This document shows positions 38,861 to 56,037 of a DNA stretch of 64,000 nt, piece by piece. This DNA is from Corticium candelabrum (lineage: Eukaryota > Porifera > Homoscleromorpha > Homosclerophorida > Plakinidae), in NCBI RefSeq assembly GCF_963422355.1, contig NC_085093.1, forward strand, positions 1,214,551-1,278,550, read 5' to 3'. Numbering within the stretch: the first letter of the stretch is position 1; every line of letters starts with the position of its first letter. Under the pieces are notes generated by a model, which made no database searches, was not told the origin of the DNA, and saw only the letters and a list, made by a program, of their open reading frames with translations. The position numbers and the translations under genes are program-made.

Positions 38861-41253
38861 TTAAGTCTCCATAGTGACCTTGTCATCTTTCCGTGATCTT
38901 GATGTAGAATTTACTATTTCACGTCTGATTTCTGGAGTTATCTAAACAATTAAAGAACAGTTATCAATGATAGGTGCTGCAATATGTTCCATTACTGATT
39001 ACTTTTTCATGTGTATGGGCTTTGAGTACATCTAACAATGCTTCCTTTTGGTCGGCAGAGATATCTAACTTATATCTGTAAAGTAATCATGACCAATAAT
39101 GCACAGCAACATTTCACACGGAGTACTTTAATAGTAGCAGTAGCTCACCGTTGTACAAAAGTGAGAAAACACTGATGCCAGAGGACTGGCAGAGTCCTAG
39201 AGTCACCTACAAACCTATACAGCATGTAGAAGAGTGAATTCGTTAAAACAACATAACACTGCAGATGGGCTATCTTGGTTCTGAGGTGCAACTGGGCTTA
39301 TAATGCTCACTCTCTAAACTCTTAGATAAAATTCCAGTGAGCAGTGCTGCCCACACCTGCTAGACAAGAACAGCCCACCTTTGTTTGCTTTACATGTCAA
39401 GACCAAACCTTAGGAAATGATAAACAACTGCATCTACTACTCTGAATGGCAGAGCATATTTCTTGTCAAGTAAAATTCGCATAAAAATGCTGTTGGCACC
39501 TGTCCAATACAAATGCAATCAGTTACATCTCATAAATCATGTATTTTCGTGGTCACTAAGCGTGCAAGCACCTGAATAGTCCATTTCTGCTATTTTAAGA
39601 AGAGCTGCAGCAGAATGAAGTACAGGAATGCTGGTTTTACTTAGTACACTTCCAATAATAACAGCCTCTCTTAGGGTACAAGTACCTGACTGAAATATTG
39701 AAGAATATTTAGTTTGATGAAATTAGTGACAGTTTTCAGCACACTTACCTCGCAAAGAGGCAGCAGAATGCCCTTAAAGAATGCTGCCGGTTTGAATAAT
39801 GCCTTCTTCAAAGCCTATATAGTATGTAGTTTATACAGTATACCCAGTAAATACCAAGTCTCAATGACTGACCATGTATAGATGAGGATTCAACTTCTTA
39901 TATTCAGCGATATCATCACGAATTCGAGGAAGGAGTACCAAGTTGTAAAATCTTCCAGAAAGTAGATGTCAAGTGATATGTTGCAAAATCACTAGATGGC
40001 AGGTATACCTTTGTGCCATCTTCCCATTGAGGTTGGAAGCAAATATTCGAGTGCCTTGATACATGGATGCAGCTGTCCACTTGTCCGGATCAGTCAAATG
40101 CAGAACCTAACAACAACATAATGCAATGCAGAATAGTCAAATTATTTCATAACAACAACTGATATATGATTTCAAGGTTTCAAACACACTCATAGTATTA
40201 TCACATCTTCAGTTTGTTAAAAAACATGGTTAAGTTAAATGTATCATTTCCTAATTACTGACCAGAAGGCCTTTGTTTGAAGGCTTTTATTAATGTGAAA
40301 AATTAAATATTTTAGGTACAAAGCCATTTTTCAGCTGCACCAAGCATTATACATGTAATCCTAGATGTACGGACCTAAGTAAGACATGTTTTCTACTGAC
40401 ATTACAGTAGTGTTCAATTTTGATTGTGTGGTGGATGTCAATTGAGTGGTTCTTCATTTAACAATGCAATTACATCAAAATATAGCTCAGGAAGTAATTA
40501 TTACCTCTTCCCAATTGGCCAAAGATGGAATAAATTTGAAGGCTTTAGGAAGTTTACCACTTCTGTAGTTAGCTAATATTTGACCAACTCTGTCAGATCA
40601 AATAAAAAATCAACCCAACCAAATGGAATAATCTCCAGTGAACAAACACTTTATACCCTTTGTACACATGGACAACTCTCTCATCTATTGAATGCCCTCT
40701 GACTATTGATATTTCTGACAAGTGAGATGCCAACTCTGTTTCCTTATCCCTGATTTTTTCCATTATTGCATCAGCAAGTGTTTTCCTCTCCGTCATTTCT
40801 TGAGGCATAAATGACTCCAACACTTTCTCATCTTCTTCATTTATCTCTAAATGCTCGTAGAAGTCATCCTCATTTGTACTATCCTGGTCTTCGTCATCCG
40901 AAATTGCTGCTGCATCTGCCTCAGAACTGCCAGAAAGAAGTGCTCTGTGCTTCTTCTTGTTTGATACACACAATCCAAACTCTTCTTCCAATTCATCCTG
41001 TTGTTGACGAGCCTGATCTAGAATTCTAACTGAAAGCTTTCCTTCTACAAACTGAAACAGCAAGACAAGAACGTCAGGCGTGCATTTTACACAAGTCATC
41101 TCGTCAGATAATACACGTTCGTACATCAGAGTCATTCTTTTCCTGCTTTCTTTGACTAGGCTTTGCTCGTTTCAAAGGCTTAACACGATCTTCTTGCATT
41201 AATTGGTCTGCAAGGCCTGCATGTCGTCTCTTGACTCCCTTGTCTTTTCCCAT
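38861..41253 (-). CDS. BYSL: BYSL, bystin (40S ribosome assembly factor)
   Basis: Pre-40S ribosome biogenesis factor (Enp1 in yeast), nucleolar to cytoplasmic. 11 exons, all phases closed: 41253-41125, 41051-40657, 40589-40505, 40106-40009, 39951-39873, 39814-39749, 39689-39572, 39499-39409, 39196-39149, 39075-39003, 38941-38861. They give 420 residues, against 437 in human. Diagnostic stretches are [73 protein letters not shown] and ITPEIRREI. An acidic segment follows the first exon, as in other bystins. The loop after VVYHFL is shorter than in human. The gene converges on SETX with 158 bp between stop codons and diverges from the GH31 gene. Confidence 0.96.
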
Positions 41254-41376
41254 TACGTTAATCCGGGCTAAAAGTTGTACGGGAGTTTTGATCATGTGAT
41301 TTTGTTTGCGGTACACGTACGTACTGTACAGTGTACACATGTTGATACGGGAACTAGAGATCCAGAGCTCCAAAGA
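41254..41376. promoter_or_regulatory. Compact bidirectional promoter, BYSL and GH31 glucosidase
   Basis: Only 123 bp separate the two start codons. The stretch contains repeated GTACGTAC-type sequence (CGTACGTACTGTACAGTGTAC around 41316). Both genes must share this region for transcription start unless their 5' UTRs overlap. Inferred from position. Confidence 0.6.
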
Positions 41377-45885
<4,509 letters not shown>

Positions 45886-46037
45886 CTCTGCAAATAAGAT
45901 GCACATCCTTGTGTTCAAGCGCGGTAGACTCTAGTGCGCTTGCGCGTGTTTTGTTCGATTTTCGAAAGTAGCACGTGGCAGGTTTTCTCCTTGCCATTAG
46001 CTGTATTGACCGTAGGCTTTACCGTTTACACACTGAC

Positions 46038-49000
46038 ATGAATGTTAAATCATTGAATGAAAGCTGTGACGGGTCTTCAGACGCTGATCTCCCTTTGGAT
46101 GTGCAGCTCGCATCGTCGTCAAGAGAATTACTGCATCAAAGGATCAGATTTGTAGAAGCGAAACGTCAGGACTCCCAGTATGAAGAACTCAAGAAACGGT
46201 ACAAGCCCCTGAACGATCCACTGAAGGAAAAAGGCGCTGGTTCGGGCACTCCCTTGTCCTCTAATTCCGTGGAAACTGACGATAGCAAAGGTGACGGTGT
46301 TTGCAAACCGCGCGTTGAGTTGTTTCCTGTAGAAAGAGTAGAGATGCAATGGAAGGCGTCGCGAAGAGTTGGTTCAGGTCTAGCCAACCTTGGCAACACC
46401 TGTTTTTTGAATTCTGTGATGCAGTGCATGACCTACACAGCACCTCTTATCAACTACTTGCAGTCAGGAGATCACACCCGACAGTGTAAGTTTAGTGGAT
46501 ATCTCCGCGGGCTCTTGTTGTCATTACAGTGTGTGTAGTTTGTTTTGGGGTGCTGATATAGCTTGTGTTGCGGCACCTCAGTGACATTAGGTTAGAATTT
46601 GAATTGATCAAGTTCTGGAAAGAGAATATGAATGTAGTTTAATTAAACCGAATTATTAATTCGTTATTGCTTGAGGGGGTTCATTGATCAATTATCTTAT
46701 TTCGGAATGTCTGCACTGCCAGACTGTAATACTGCATGTTTGTGCGTCAAGAGAACAGAGATGAGGTACAGTATGAGGAGTAGGGTTCGTAGTAGTGTTA
46801 TAAGTATTTAGCAATTAGTTTTTAGTGAACCAGCTACATTACCAGATGTTACAAACCACCTGTCCTTGTTGGTCTTGGACTCTAATGTGTTGTGCTTAAC
46901 TTGAATCTGCGTACATTTTTGCTTCCAAAAGAAAACTGTGGTGAAATTTTTTCTTGACTATAAAGTAGTAATTTTGTAAGTTTGATAGGCTTTGATCAAG
47001 TTGCTCGAGTTGCTTTTACTGCTTCTCATGCTGAGCCACATGAATTGGACATTTGACTGCATAAACTATCTAGAGTATCTGTAAGATGTTTGGTCTAGCT
47101 GTGGTAGCGCATGAAGATGAGTGGTACATATCAATAAAAATAAGTCTATCAAGTGTGAGATCTAAGAAAAGTAGCTATGGGTGTTATTGCATCATGTCAA
47201 TGAGCATGGCACTTGATAATGTGATCTACATATCAAGTGAAGTACCATGATGCATAACAGTAAGTTTAGTGATTTGACTGGCTGCACTCCGAGACAGTGT
47301 TGCAGTGTTTGGTGTCACTATACATATTTTTTAATGACTGGTTTGATCATGACTGGTTAGAAATGTGTGTGTGTGATATACCTGCAGGTCGGATGGTTGG
47401 ATTCTGTGCTATGTGTGAAGTGAAACGACACATTGATGTTGTGCTTACAGCAAGCGGGAAGGTTGTTCGACCAACAGGCATTGTTCAGAGACTGAAAAGC
47501 AAGTTGATTGTTTGATTTAATATATTACAACTCAGTCAGCCTCTGTACCACTCTCTTTTACATTGTAGATATTGCCAAGCATTTCAGGGTTGGTCGTCAG
47601 GAGGATGCCCATGAATTTTTGCGTTATTTGATTGACAGAATGCAGAAGTCATGCCTCAGTGGTTATTTAAAGTAAGTTTCAACAACTAAATGCATGAGAT
47701 CAAGAAATGTAGCCGCACATGTCTTCCAGACTAGATCCAACAAGTCAGGGAACTAGTATTGTACATAGAATATTTGGAGGATATCACAGATCACAAGGTT
47801 GTACTAGTGTTTTATGAACGTTTTGTATTATATTTTGCTTTGTTTGCAGTTAAGTGTTTGAAGTGTAGACATGAGTCAAACACGTATGAACAATTGTTAG
47901 ACATCAGTCTTAACATCAAGGTCAGCTGCTTGGAACACGCGGTACTATACATACTTCTATTAATTTTTTACAGTTTTAAGAATGGTATTCGTAAGCAGTG
48001 CTATAATGGTTGCATCTTGTAAAGAACAAGATAGATCATACAGTTGTTGCAAGAACTAACAGATTGCTTTAGCCTGCTAACAAGTATCAGGTCATACAAC
48101 AAATTGGTATAAGTAGTACCCACGGAGAATAGCCTGTTTGCATGACTTGATACTACTCAAACTTAATATTGAACATTGCTCAGATGGAGAAATGTATCTT
48201 TACCCGTGTCAGTGATAATGTAGGCAGATCTACTGAAAGGCATTGTACTTGCCCCTAAGATGGGTCAAGAATATAGTGGCTATTTTGCAATAGCAAGACT
48301 TGCTGTGGGATGACTGTCATTATATTGAGATTAGAAGAGTACACTAAATATCTGTTTTATTTGGGCACATTGGGATTTCAACACTGTCCATAACTGGAAA
48401 ATGTATGCAACTGAAACGTTTACACATAGGCATGTCATGTTGTACTCTCAATATCATTATGTGTGTAGATCACATGGAAATATGAACTTGTTAATATGAT
48501 TTCTCTTCACTTGTTATTTTTATTGGTTTGTGAGATCACTCTTTTCTTTCCTTTTCTTTTCTTTTACAGTATACATAGAGGTTGTTGACCATACATGTGA
48601 ATTCGATGTGTATGTATACAGAGTTGTTTGTCAGTGAAGAGGGCATTAGAAAAATTCATTGAGCCAGAGATGCTTGATGGTGTCAATAGATACCTTTGTT
48701 TCAAGTTTGTATTACTACTTGTAATATTTTATGGCAGTCAGTTTTATTGTAAATGTGTAACGTTTTTTAGATGCAAACAAAAAGTGCCTGCTCAGAAGAC
48801 ACTGACGATTCACAGAGCTCCAAATGTGTTAACATTGCAGATGAAGAGGTTGTGTTGTGTATAGATGTCACAACTGATTATTAGTGTTTGACGTGGTTGT
48901 CTGTGTATGTTAGATTTGAATTTTATAGTCTTTTTGGTAGCAAACTGAGTAAAGAAGTGAAATATGATGAAAAGCTTGATTTACGTCCTTTTATGAGTTG

Positions 49001-51485
49001 TAAGAAGGTTAGTTGATAGTATCAGGATTTTATGGCAGTACCTTCTGTATCTGTGTGCTTGTATGTATTTGCATTTGAGCATGTGTGTATTTGTAAGTGT
49101 ATGGGTGTTGGCTGGTGCGTTTGTGCATGTGCATGTTTGTGCATGTGCACGTTTGTGTGGTGCACATGTTTGTATGGAGTGTGTCCCGTATGTGTGTGTT
49201 ATTTAACAATAGAAACAACTAATTCTTTTGATAGAGTTACTATAGAATGTGTTTGAATTCTGTTCATTGTTATGGAAAGGGTCCGCCTGAAATGTATCAA
49301 CTTTATGCTGTGCTGGTACATGCTGGAAGCTCTTGCAATTCTGGCCACTACTACTGCTACGTGCGAAGCCCAGGAGGACACTGGTATTGCATGAATGATG
49401 CTCAAGTAGGAAACTTACTGTTTTGTGTAGTTTATTGCTACATTTTTACTTTTTGTTGCTTTAGGTTTACCATGTCAATATTTCTACAGTGTTAGGTCAG
49501 CAAGCTTATCTGTTGTTTTATGCTCGAATGAAAGTCAGACGTGAAAGCCCTACCTCTCTAAAGGTCTACAGTATACACAGTCTACACTGTGCAGTTTCTG
49601 TTACAGTTTTGTGCTATTCTTTATAGACTGCTGCAGTGAAGCCAATTCTACCAGCTGGTACTGTTGGTACTCCGTTGCATCACTTTATTGGTCCTATTAA
49701 ACCTGATGTAAAACCAGTGAACTCAACAATAATGAACTTACCAACAGGTAAACTTGTGAGCCCACAGCCAACATCAGCTGGAAAATGCTTACCTTCTGGA
49801 TCTTTGTCTTTCACACCTCAACCACTAAAGACATTTATAACTGATGATACAAAGTACCAGGCATCCAATAGAAACAAAGAGCTTTCTGAACAGAAGCCAA
49901 AAGGTGTTACTGTTTCTTTGGCAGCGATAAAAAAACCAACCGCGGTAGTTCAACCAAGTCCAGTTTCTCATGAAATGACACATCAACAGCAAGCTGAAAT
50001 AGTAAACTCTAAAAATGTGTCATCCCAATCACATATGTGGAAGTCCTCTGTAAAGTCTGCTGCGTCATCAGGGAGTTCACAAACTACTAAATCTGCAATG
50101 GACAAACTGAATGAGTATGAATCATCTGACAGTGACAAATGCCCATCACCAGCAAGGATAGAACCAGCAACATCAACAACCAGTGACTGTTATGCATATA
50201 GTCCTGATGGTCCCCATGAAGCAGAGCTAACATCAGTTAAAGGAACACAGGTAATCTCAGACAAAGGAATGAACAGCAAGAGCAGAAATGAAATTGAAGA
50301 GGTTTCAGGGCTATCAGTTGAGTCTTTAGTGTGGGAAGCAGATCAGAGCTCTGAGAGTCAAGTGGTTATGAACTGTAGTGAGATTACAGAGAAGAGTTCA
50401 GCGAAGGACAGGAAAAAGAAGAAGAAGAAGCATAAGAAGCATAAGAAAGCCAAGAAGGCAGAGAAACAGAAGTTGAAGAATGAGAAAGGAGATAGAGACA
50501 AACACAGGGTGGCAGAACGTGCAACAGTAGACAATACTGATAAACACCATTCAACTGAGACTTCAGACATACAAAAGAGGAAGCGGAAATTGATGAATGA
50601 TGATTCCAATGCACATAGTTTTTGTCCTCCTTTAAAGGAAGCACGTGGCTCTGATGGAATTTATAAACACAGGCACAAACATCATTCATCAAGTTTCGAT
50701 TCTACTGATCGAGGCCGTAGAGATAGTTCTGACACTTTCCATTCTTGTGATAGACAACATAGATGTGAAAATTTAGATGAAGACAGTGGCAGGAGTAGAC
50801 ACAGAAACACTGACTCAAGAGAACACAATGACAGGAGGAAGGCAAAGGCAACAAAGAGTTACTCGTATGTACCAGAGAGGCATCAAACACCTGAAAAACA
50901 TCAAACTGCTGAAAAATATTGGACCGATAGACATTTTGAGAAACAACCAGGTATTGTTGTCTTTGTATGGATGATTTATATTAACAACTGATTTTTACGC
51001 TAGTAGAAAAGATTCACTGGAGAGATGCCATGAAGAAAAAGGGCATTGGGGGTTGCAGTTATTCAATACGGGATGGGTCAAGACACAATGATGTTTTGTC
51101 AGAATTAACGAAGTCATCACTTCAAGGATATGGAAAATCAGGTTGGTCTTTTAGCAGACTTGTTATCTTTTGGAATTTATGTTGATGGCAACTGTATACT
51201 TATAGTGCAATCATGGGATGGTAAACAAAGTGTTGTCGATATGGCAGTAGATGAAGATCAAAGGCATAGGAAACGCTCCCGAGATGTGTGGGATGAAGAG
51301 TATGATAAAGGGAAGATGAAGAAGGTAAAGATGTCTAGAACAGCAATAATGCGGGATAATATCTTCCAAAAGGTCCAAAGCATAAAGAACAGACTAGGAG
51401 TAAGTTGATGATCTCAGACATCACTGACCAGATGGTCGTCACCATGTTGTCTCTGTAGCAGGTGAAGAAAGATCGGTCTCGCTGA
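46038..51485 (+). CDS. USP36: USP36-like ubiquitin-specific protease
   Basis: Cysteine protease that removes ubiquitin, nucleolar in its relatives. 14 exons: 46038-46485, 47388-47498, 47569-47671, 47730-47797, 47850-47920, 48622-48704, 48771-48848, 48914-49007, 49235-49405, 49465-49563, 49627-50950, 51007-51141, 51206-51399, 51459-51485. They give about 1001 residues. The catalytic Cys box is [17 protein letters not shown]; the zinc-binding CxxC pairs are in VKCLKC and CFKCKQ; the His box is [13 protein letters not shown], followed by MNDAQ. A long Ser-rich region and the Lys run [14 protein letters not shown] (nucleolar signal) come next. The C-terminal motif [15 protein letters not shown] is shared with USP36. 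Intron 2 uses a GC donor (GAAAA|GCAAGT), required to join LK-NIAKHFR. Intron 1 (902 bp) and intron 5 (701 bp) show nothing recognisable. USP42 is the close alternative. Confidence 0.93.
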
Positions 51486-51781
51486 TGGTGCTTTAGTTTT
51501 AAGGTTTGGTGTTGTGTGTTAAGTTAAGCCAGTGGACTGGTGTCCTTTGGTTGCTCACATTGCTTTTGTGGTTTGCATTGCAACAGAATTTGGATAGTAC
51601 CAAGAAAAATGACAATATTTTGTGTGCATTAGGACTGTAAGTAGATGGTCGAGTAGCTCTGACATTAGTTTTTATAATAACAAACATCTGACGATGAATA
51701 CAAACGCTACAAATGAGTGAATCTTCAAAGGCATTGTATATACATGTAGGTGCTCGTCTTATGGGAAGGTGGTTTATTGAT

Positions 51782-54700
51782 TTACCATATCAGAGCAGCT
51801 TTGTCTTCTCCTGAAGCAGCTGATGTCGTACCATGTTCTGGCTGGTTCTCAGTAGGTGGCAGTTGGTTTTGTTTTACTGCATCCAGGTCTGTGGACATAA
51901 GATTTGTAGAGTCTGTATGGTCTTGCTCTCTTCTTTTCTTTCTGGTCAATGTATCTGATTGGTAAATCTGACTATCTATTGCAGTATCTGAAGCAGTGTC
52001 CTCTTCATCACTCTCAACATTGTTTAAAGCACTTTCTATATCAGAATCATCCAAGCTATGCAGTGAAACAATTGAGACTTCTATTGTTTGTGTTAGATTG
52101 GTTTCAGGGAACTTTACAGTTTTCTTCGGCCCTTGTTTCTAAACCAAAACAAATGTCAGTACTGTACTTGCTGCAATGTTTACTACCTGGTGTACATACA
52201 GCAGCCAGTGACTTCAGAGTACTTTTTCGGTGAGGTTCCTCTTCCTCTTGTAGATCGTCATTATTCGAACTTGCTTCGTCTATCTGCAATGAGTTAGTTT
52301 GCTGTGAATTTGCAAGTGCTTCTAAAACAGCTGTGCGTTTAGCTGCTCGTGTAGCAGTTATTGGAGGTGACCCTCTGAGGACAGGAGAACGAGATGAGGG
52401 TTGTGTCACATCCATGGCAACTGCTTGTCGAACTTGTCTTGGTACTATAGTTGGGGAACCTGTTGAACAGGCAGCAGGACTTGTATGAGGTCTTTGTACT
52501 GCAGCAGAGAAAGGTGGCTGCTGCATTGTTGTAACTCTTGTTGCTGATGGCAATGTGGGCTTTGTGTCACTGTTTTTTGATTGTAGCTATAAGACAAAGT
52601 AGTTTTTAGTTTGTTGGTATGCAACTTGGGAATACAACTTGCCAATGACAGCCTTTTGTGTGGATCAAATTGGTCACAAAATCGATCTGATAAGTTTCCT
52701 GTTCTTTTCAGATGATCAAGAGCTTCATGTACTTGAGCCATGGTCGGTCTGCTTTCTGGTAGTAACCAGCAACTCTGCATCACTATGAAGCTATTGTGAA
52801 CAGTGCTCAACTTTAAGATCTATGGAAGTAAGGAGCATATAGTTACCTTTCTTGTGGCTGCTGCCCAGGTTCCAGTGGGTTAGCTAGTTGACTAGTTTTA
52901 TGGTAAATTACTGACTGCATCACTTCCTCATTGGACAGCTGACTATATGGTTTATGACCAAAACTCATAACTTCCCACAGAGTAATTCCGAATGACCTGG
53001 CAATGAACAAACTTAAGTGTACATTAAATAGCAACACGTGTTTCATGCAGACTTACCACACATTGCTAGCCTTTGTCTGAGCAGCAAAGGTTGCACTTTT
53101 GTTGTCTATTGTCAAAATCTCTGGTGCTAGCCAACGAATTGGCACAATTCTGTTACGGTTCTCGATCAGATGATAATCATCCTTACACACAGAGTATCAA
53201 GACTATATTGCAATATGGGATGTTTATATTTTAAATACTATATTACCCTGAATACTTCTTGTGCAAGGCCATAATCTCCAATCTTAACAGAACTGTCTAT
53301 GGCAACCTGGCAGTTGCGAGCTGCCATGTCACTGGTAAACAATCAATGACTTACTTAATGTGTAAGTCTAGTCCACCAGTGTACTGTACTTATGTATGTG
53401 ATTGTGTTGGTGAAGGTAGTTCAATCCAGATGCAATATCAGCCGCCATTCTGACATGGACTCCTCTTTCACGAACTGCAGCTGCATCCCAACGATGACCA
53501 ATTAGATAAGTTTTCAGATTCCCCTAGATATTGATCATGATAAGATATAATAATATTGGTGCCTAAGAAAGTTTAGAATGATTACCTGAGCACAATACTC
53601 AAGTATTGCTATGAAAGGATCAATTTCTGTGCATAGACCCAGTAGTGAAACCAAATTTTCATGCTGTTCCAGAGTTCTGCGTGTTACATGGAATAAAACA
53701 CTACAAAAAGCAATTCTTAATTAATCTGGGGCCTTGCTTGATGTGTTGAATTTCTTTAAGAAACTGCTGTTTTTCAGCATCAGTTGCTGTTGTTTTCAGT
53801 TGCTACAACCAAACATTAACTTGTTATTAGCTTATTGTCTTGTGTCATTTATGACTGTCAGTGATCATCTCACCTTTACAACTACTCTAGTCTTTTTCAA
53901 TCCAGAGATGATACGCTGTGCTGTGGCTTCAAAAACCTAAATTGAATCAGTAGTTTACAGGAGGTCTGCAACAAACAGGGAGCTTAAATTAATTAAAATA
54001 CTTGATAGTTGGTCCCTTTGCCCATCTCTTCTCCAAGTGTCAGCTGATCTCTAGGGTAGTTGACGTGAATGTGTGATGAAATTTCCACTGAAACATGATA
54101 TTGTATGTGAAGATTAGCAAGCATTTTTAAATTGAGGTTACTTACTTTTGCTTCTTGTTGGCTGTTTGAGTAACAAACTGTCTGTCATGCCAGCATTTTC
54201 AATAACTAATTTGTCATCTGCTCTCTCATTAGAGAGTTTCTTTGCTTGTTTCAGTAGCAGTGTTTGCTCTTCTCGTTCTCTCTTTAAACGCTCCTTTTCT
54301 TGTTTTGCCAATTCCTTCTGCTGCTTTAGTTGCAACTTCTTGTCTTCTTTCTCTTTTTTACTGTACCTAATGTCTTCCGAGTTTTCAGTTGGGTGTTCAA
54401 CAACAGTGTGTGTGTATGGTTGATCAGTTGAGCTTGTGTCAATTTTACGAATGGCATGCATAGCAATTCCTCCTTTTTCAATGCCAGTCTCAATATCAGC
54501 AGGTAGATTTTCTGTTGACTCTGTTACTGTGAGCTACAAAACAGGTGTTGCCACGTTGAGTACTACCTGTCAGTGATCTAGATACTTACTCGGAATGACC
54601 CTTTCCTCATGAAACGTTGTCGTTTGCAATGCCGATACACACAAATACTTATCCCTATGATCACTATTACAACCACCAAAATGATGATAACAAAAATAAT

Positions 54701-55851
54701 CAAATAGGGCAGGTGAAATGGTGGCCACCAGTCGTCACTATTACAGCTTTCTGCTGATGTTTCAGATGAATCAAGGTCAGAACATGTGCTAACATACTGG
54801 TCACTTCGACAGCTGCCACAAAGATTGCTTTCAGGACCAAGGCATCCTGTTCCAGGTGCACAGTTAGATGAGCAAGTGGCAGACTCTAAAGAATAGATAG
54901 ATGCTGTCACTTTGTTGCTTGTTTAATTAATTAATCTACCTATTGCATTAATACATACCACAATCTCCTGTGTCACCATTATTTTGTACCAGCAATGTGG
55001 GTATATTCCCTGATACCCACCTCCACAGCTTTGTATTGGATGTAAATAACCGTGTTCTCCAGTCAATTCCTTTATCATATGCTCCACTTTTTGGCCTTGA
55101 CTTATATTTTCCATAGGCCCAAACTGGATATCCAGCGTAGCAAAGATTTCTGTTTCCTTCTATATGAACAGTGCCTTTGGCTATTCTTGTGAGACTCTGA
55201 AACCCATCCAAAGTTGGAAGAATGAAATTATTGACTATAGACAGAGCAAAATAGCCAGAGAGACTTTTTCCTTCAATCTGCTGCAGTCTTGTCAAGCCAG
55301 ACAACGATGTTAGCCTTCCGTTTCTGTCTATCTGTACATGGCCTGTTACTTTAGATAGTATTTCAAATCCGGCAATTGTAGTAAGGTTGACATTATTTGT
55401 AACTACCAAAGCGCCTTCTAGTGTAGACAGACTGGGAAATGCTTTAATCGTTTTTAAAACCATGTTGCTGTCTATTTCAAGTCCTTTGACGTGTGTGAGG
55501 CTATCAAATCCATCCACGCGGGTTAGATTGGATAGGCAGGATATCTTCAGGTAGCCACTGATTGACGTGATGCTTTCGAGAGATGCCAGTGACGAGATCA
55601 GCGACGGCTGGTCACAGTTGCTGGAACCCAACAAAACGTCGGTTTCAATTCTAGTACAATCGGTCAGTTGGTCGACGTCCTGCTGACTTTTTAGTTGTAG
55701 TGATTTGTTTGAAAATGTGGTCGGACAGTCTGACGTTGAAACCAAATGAGTTAGTGTACGTACACATTCTCTAGTCGAATATGAACTTACCAGCGCGTAC
55801 TGCAACATGTTCGATCCAGAGCAAGAGCAGGACTTGCAGCGTTATGTCCAT
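51782..55851 (-). CDS. Receptor tyrosine kinase: L-domain ectodomain with LMTK-like kinase
   Basis: 15 exons, about 1068 residues, all phases closed: 55851-55791, 55729-54959, 54885-54590, 54533-54146, 54087-54002, 53936-53874, 53802-53738, 53676-53586, 53523-53390, 53331-53247, 53181-53057, 52996-52847, 52790-52643, 52586-52200, 52138-51782. Signal peptide (MDITLQVLLLLWIEHVAVRA); L-domain leucine repeats (SLESITSISGYLKISCLSNL, DGFDSLTHVKGLEI); short Cys-rich segment; transmembrane helix (LIIFVIIILVVVIVIIGISI); Lys/Glu-rich juxtamembrane coiled coil; tyrosine kinase with GKGTNYQVF, Lys in TRVVVK, HNDMAARN, DYG and RWLAPE. The sequences RVVVKQLKTTATDAEKQQFL, DYGLA, TKASNVWSFGITLWEV and PYSQLSNEEVMQSVI resemble lemur tyrosine kinases. 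The tail has KKTVKF, an RVxF-type PP1-binding motif. Two introns use GC donors. The ligand is unknown. Confidence 0.9.
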
Positions 55852-56037
55852 TGGTGCTGTTGTTGGGTAAAGTGTGATCGCAGAGGTTGGTTGTGATGGG
55901 AGGAGCTTACTGACACGTCACGTGCGAGTACGGCGCACGTGCATTATGTCGTCACCGTGACAACTGCGCAGTCTACAGCCCAAACAGGCCGCGAAGTAAC
56001 AACCGTTCTTGTGTTTTGCGCGTTATTGTACGTGGAA
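55852..56037. promoter_or_regulatory. Bidirectional promoter, LMTK-like receptor and dynein
   Basis: 186 bp between divergent start codons, with GC content above the surroundings and CACGTGCG repeats (TGACACGTCACGTGCGAG near 55912). No TATA box is evident. Inferred from position. Confidence 0.55.
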
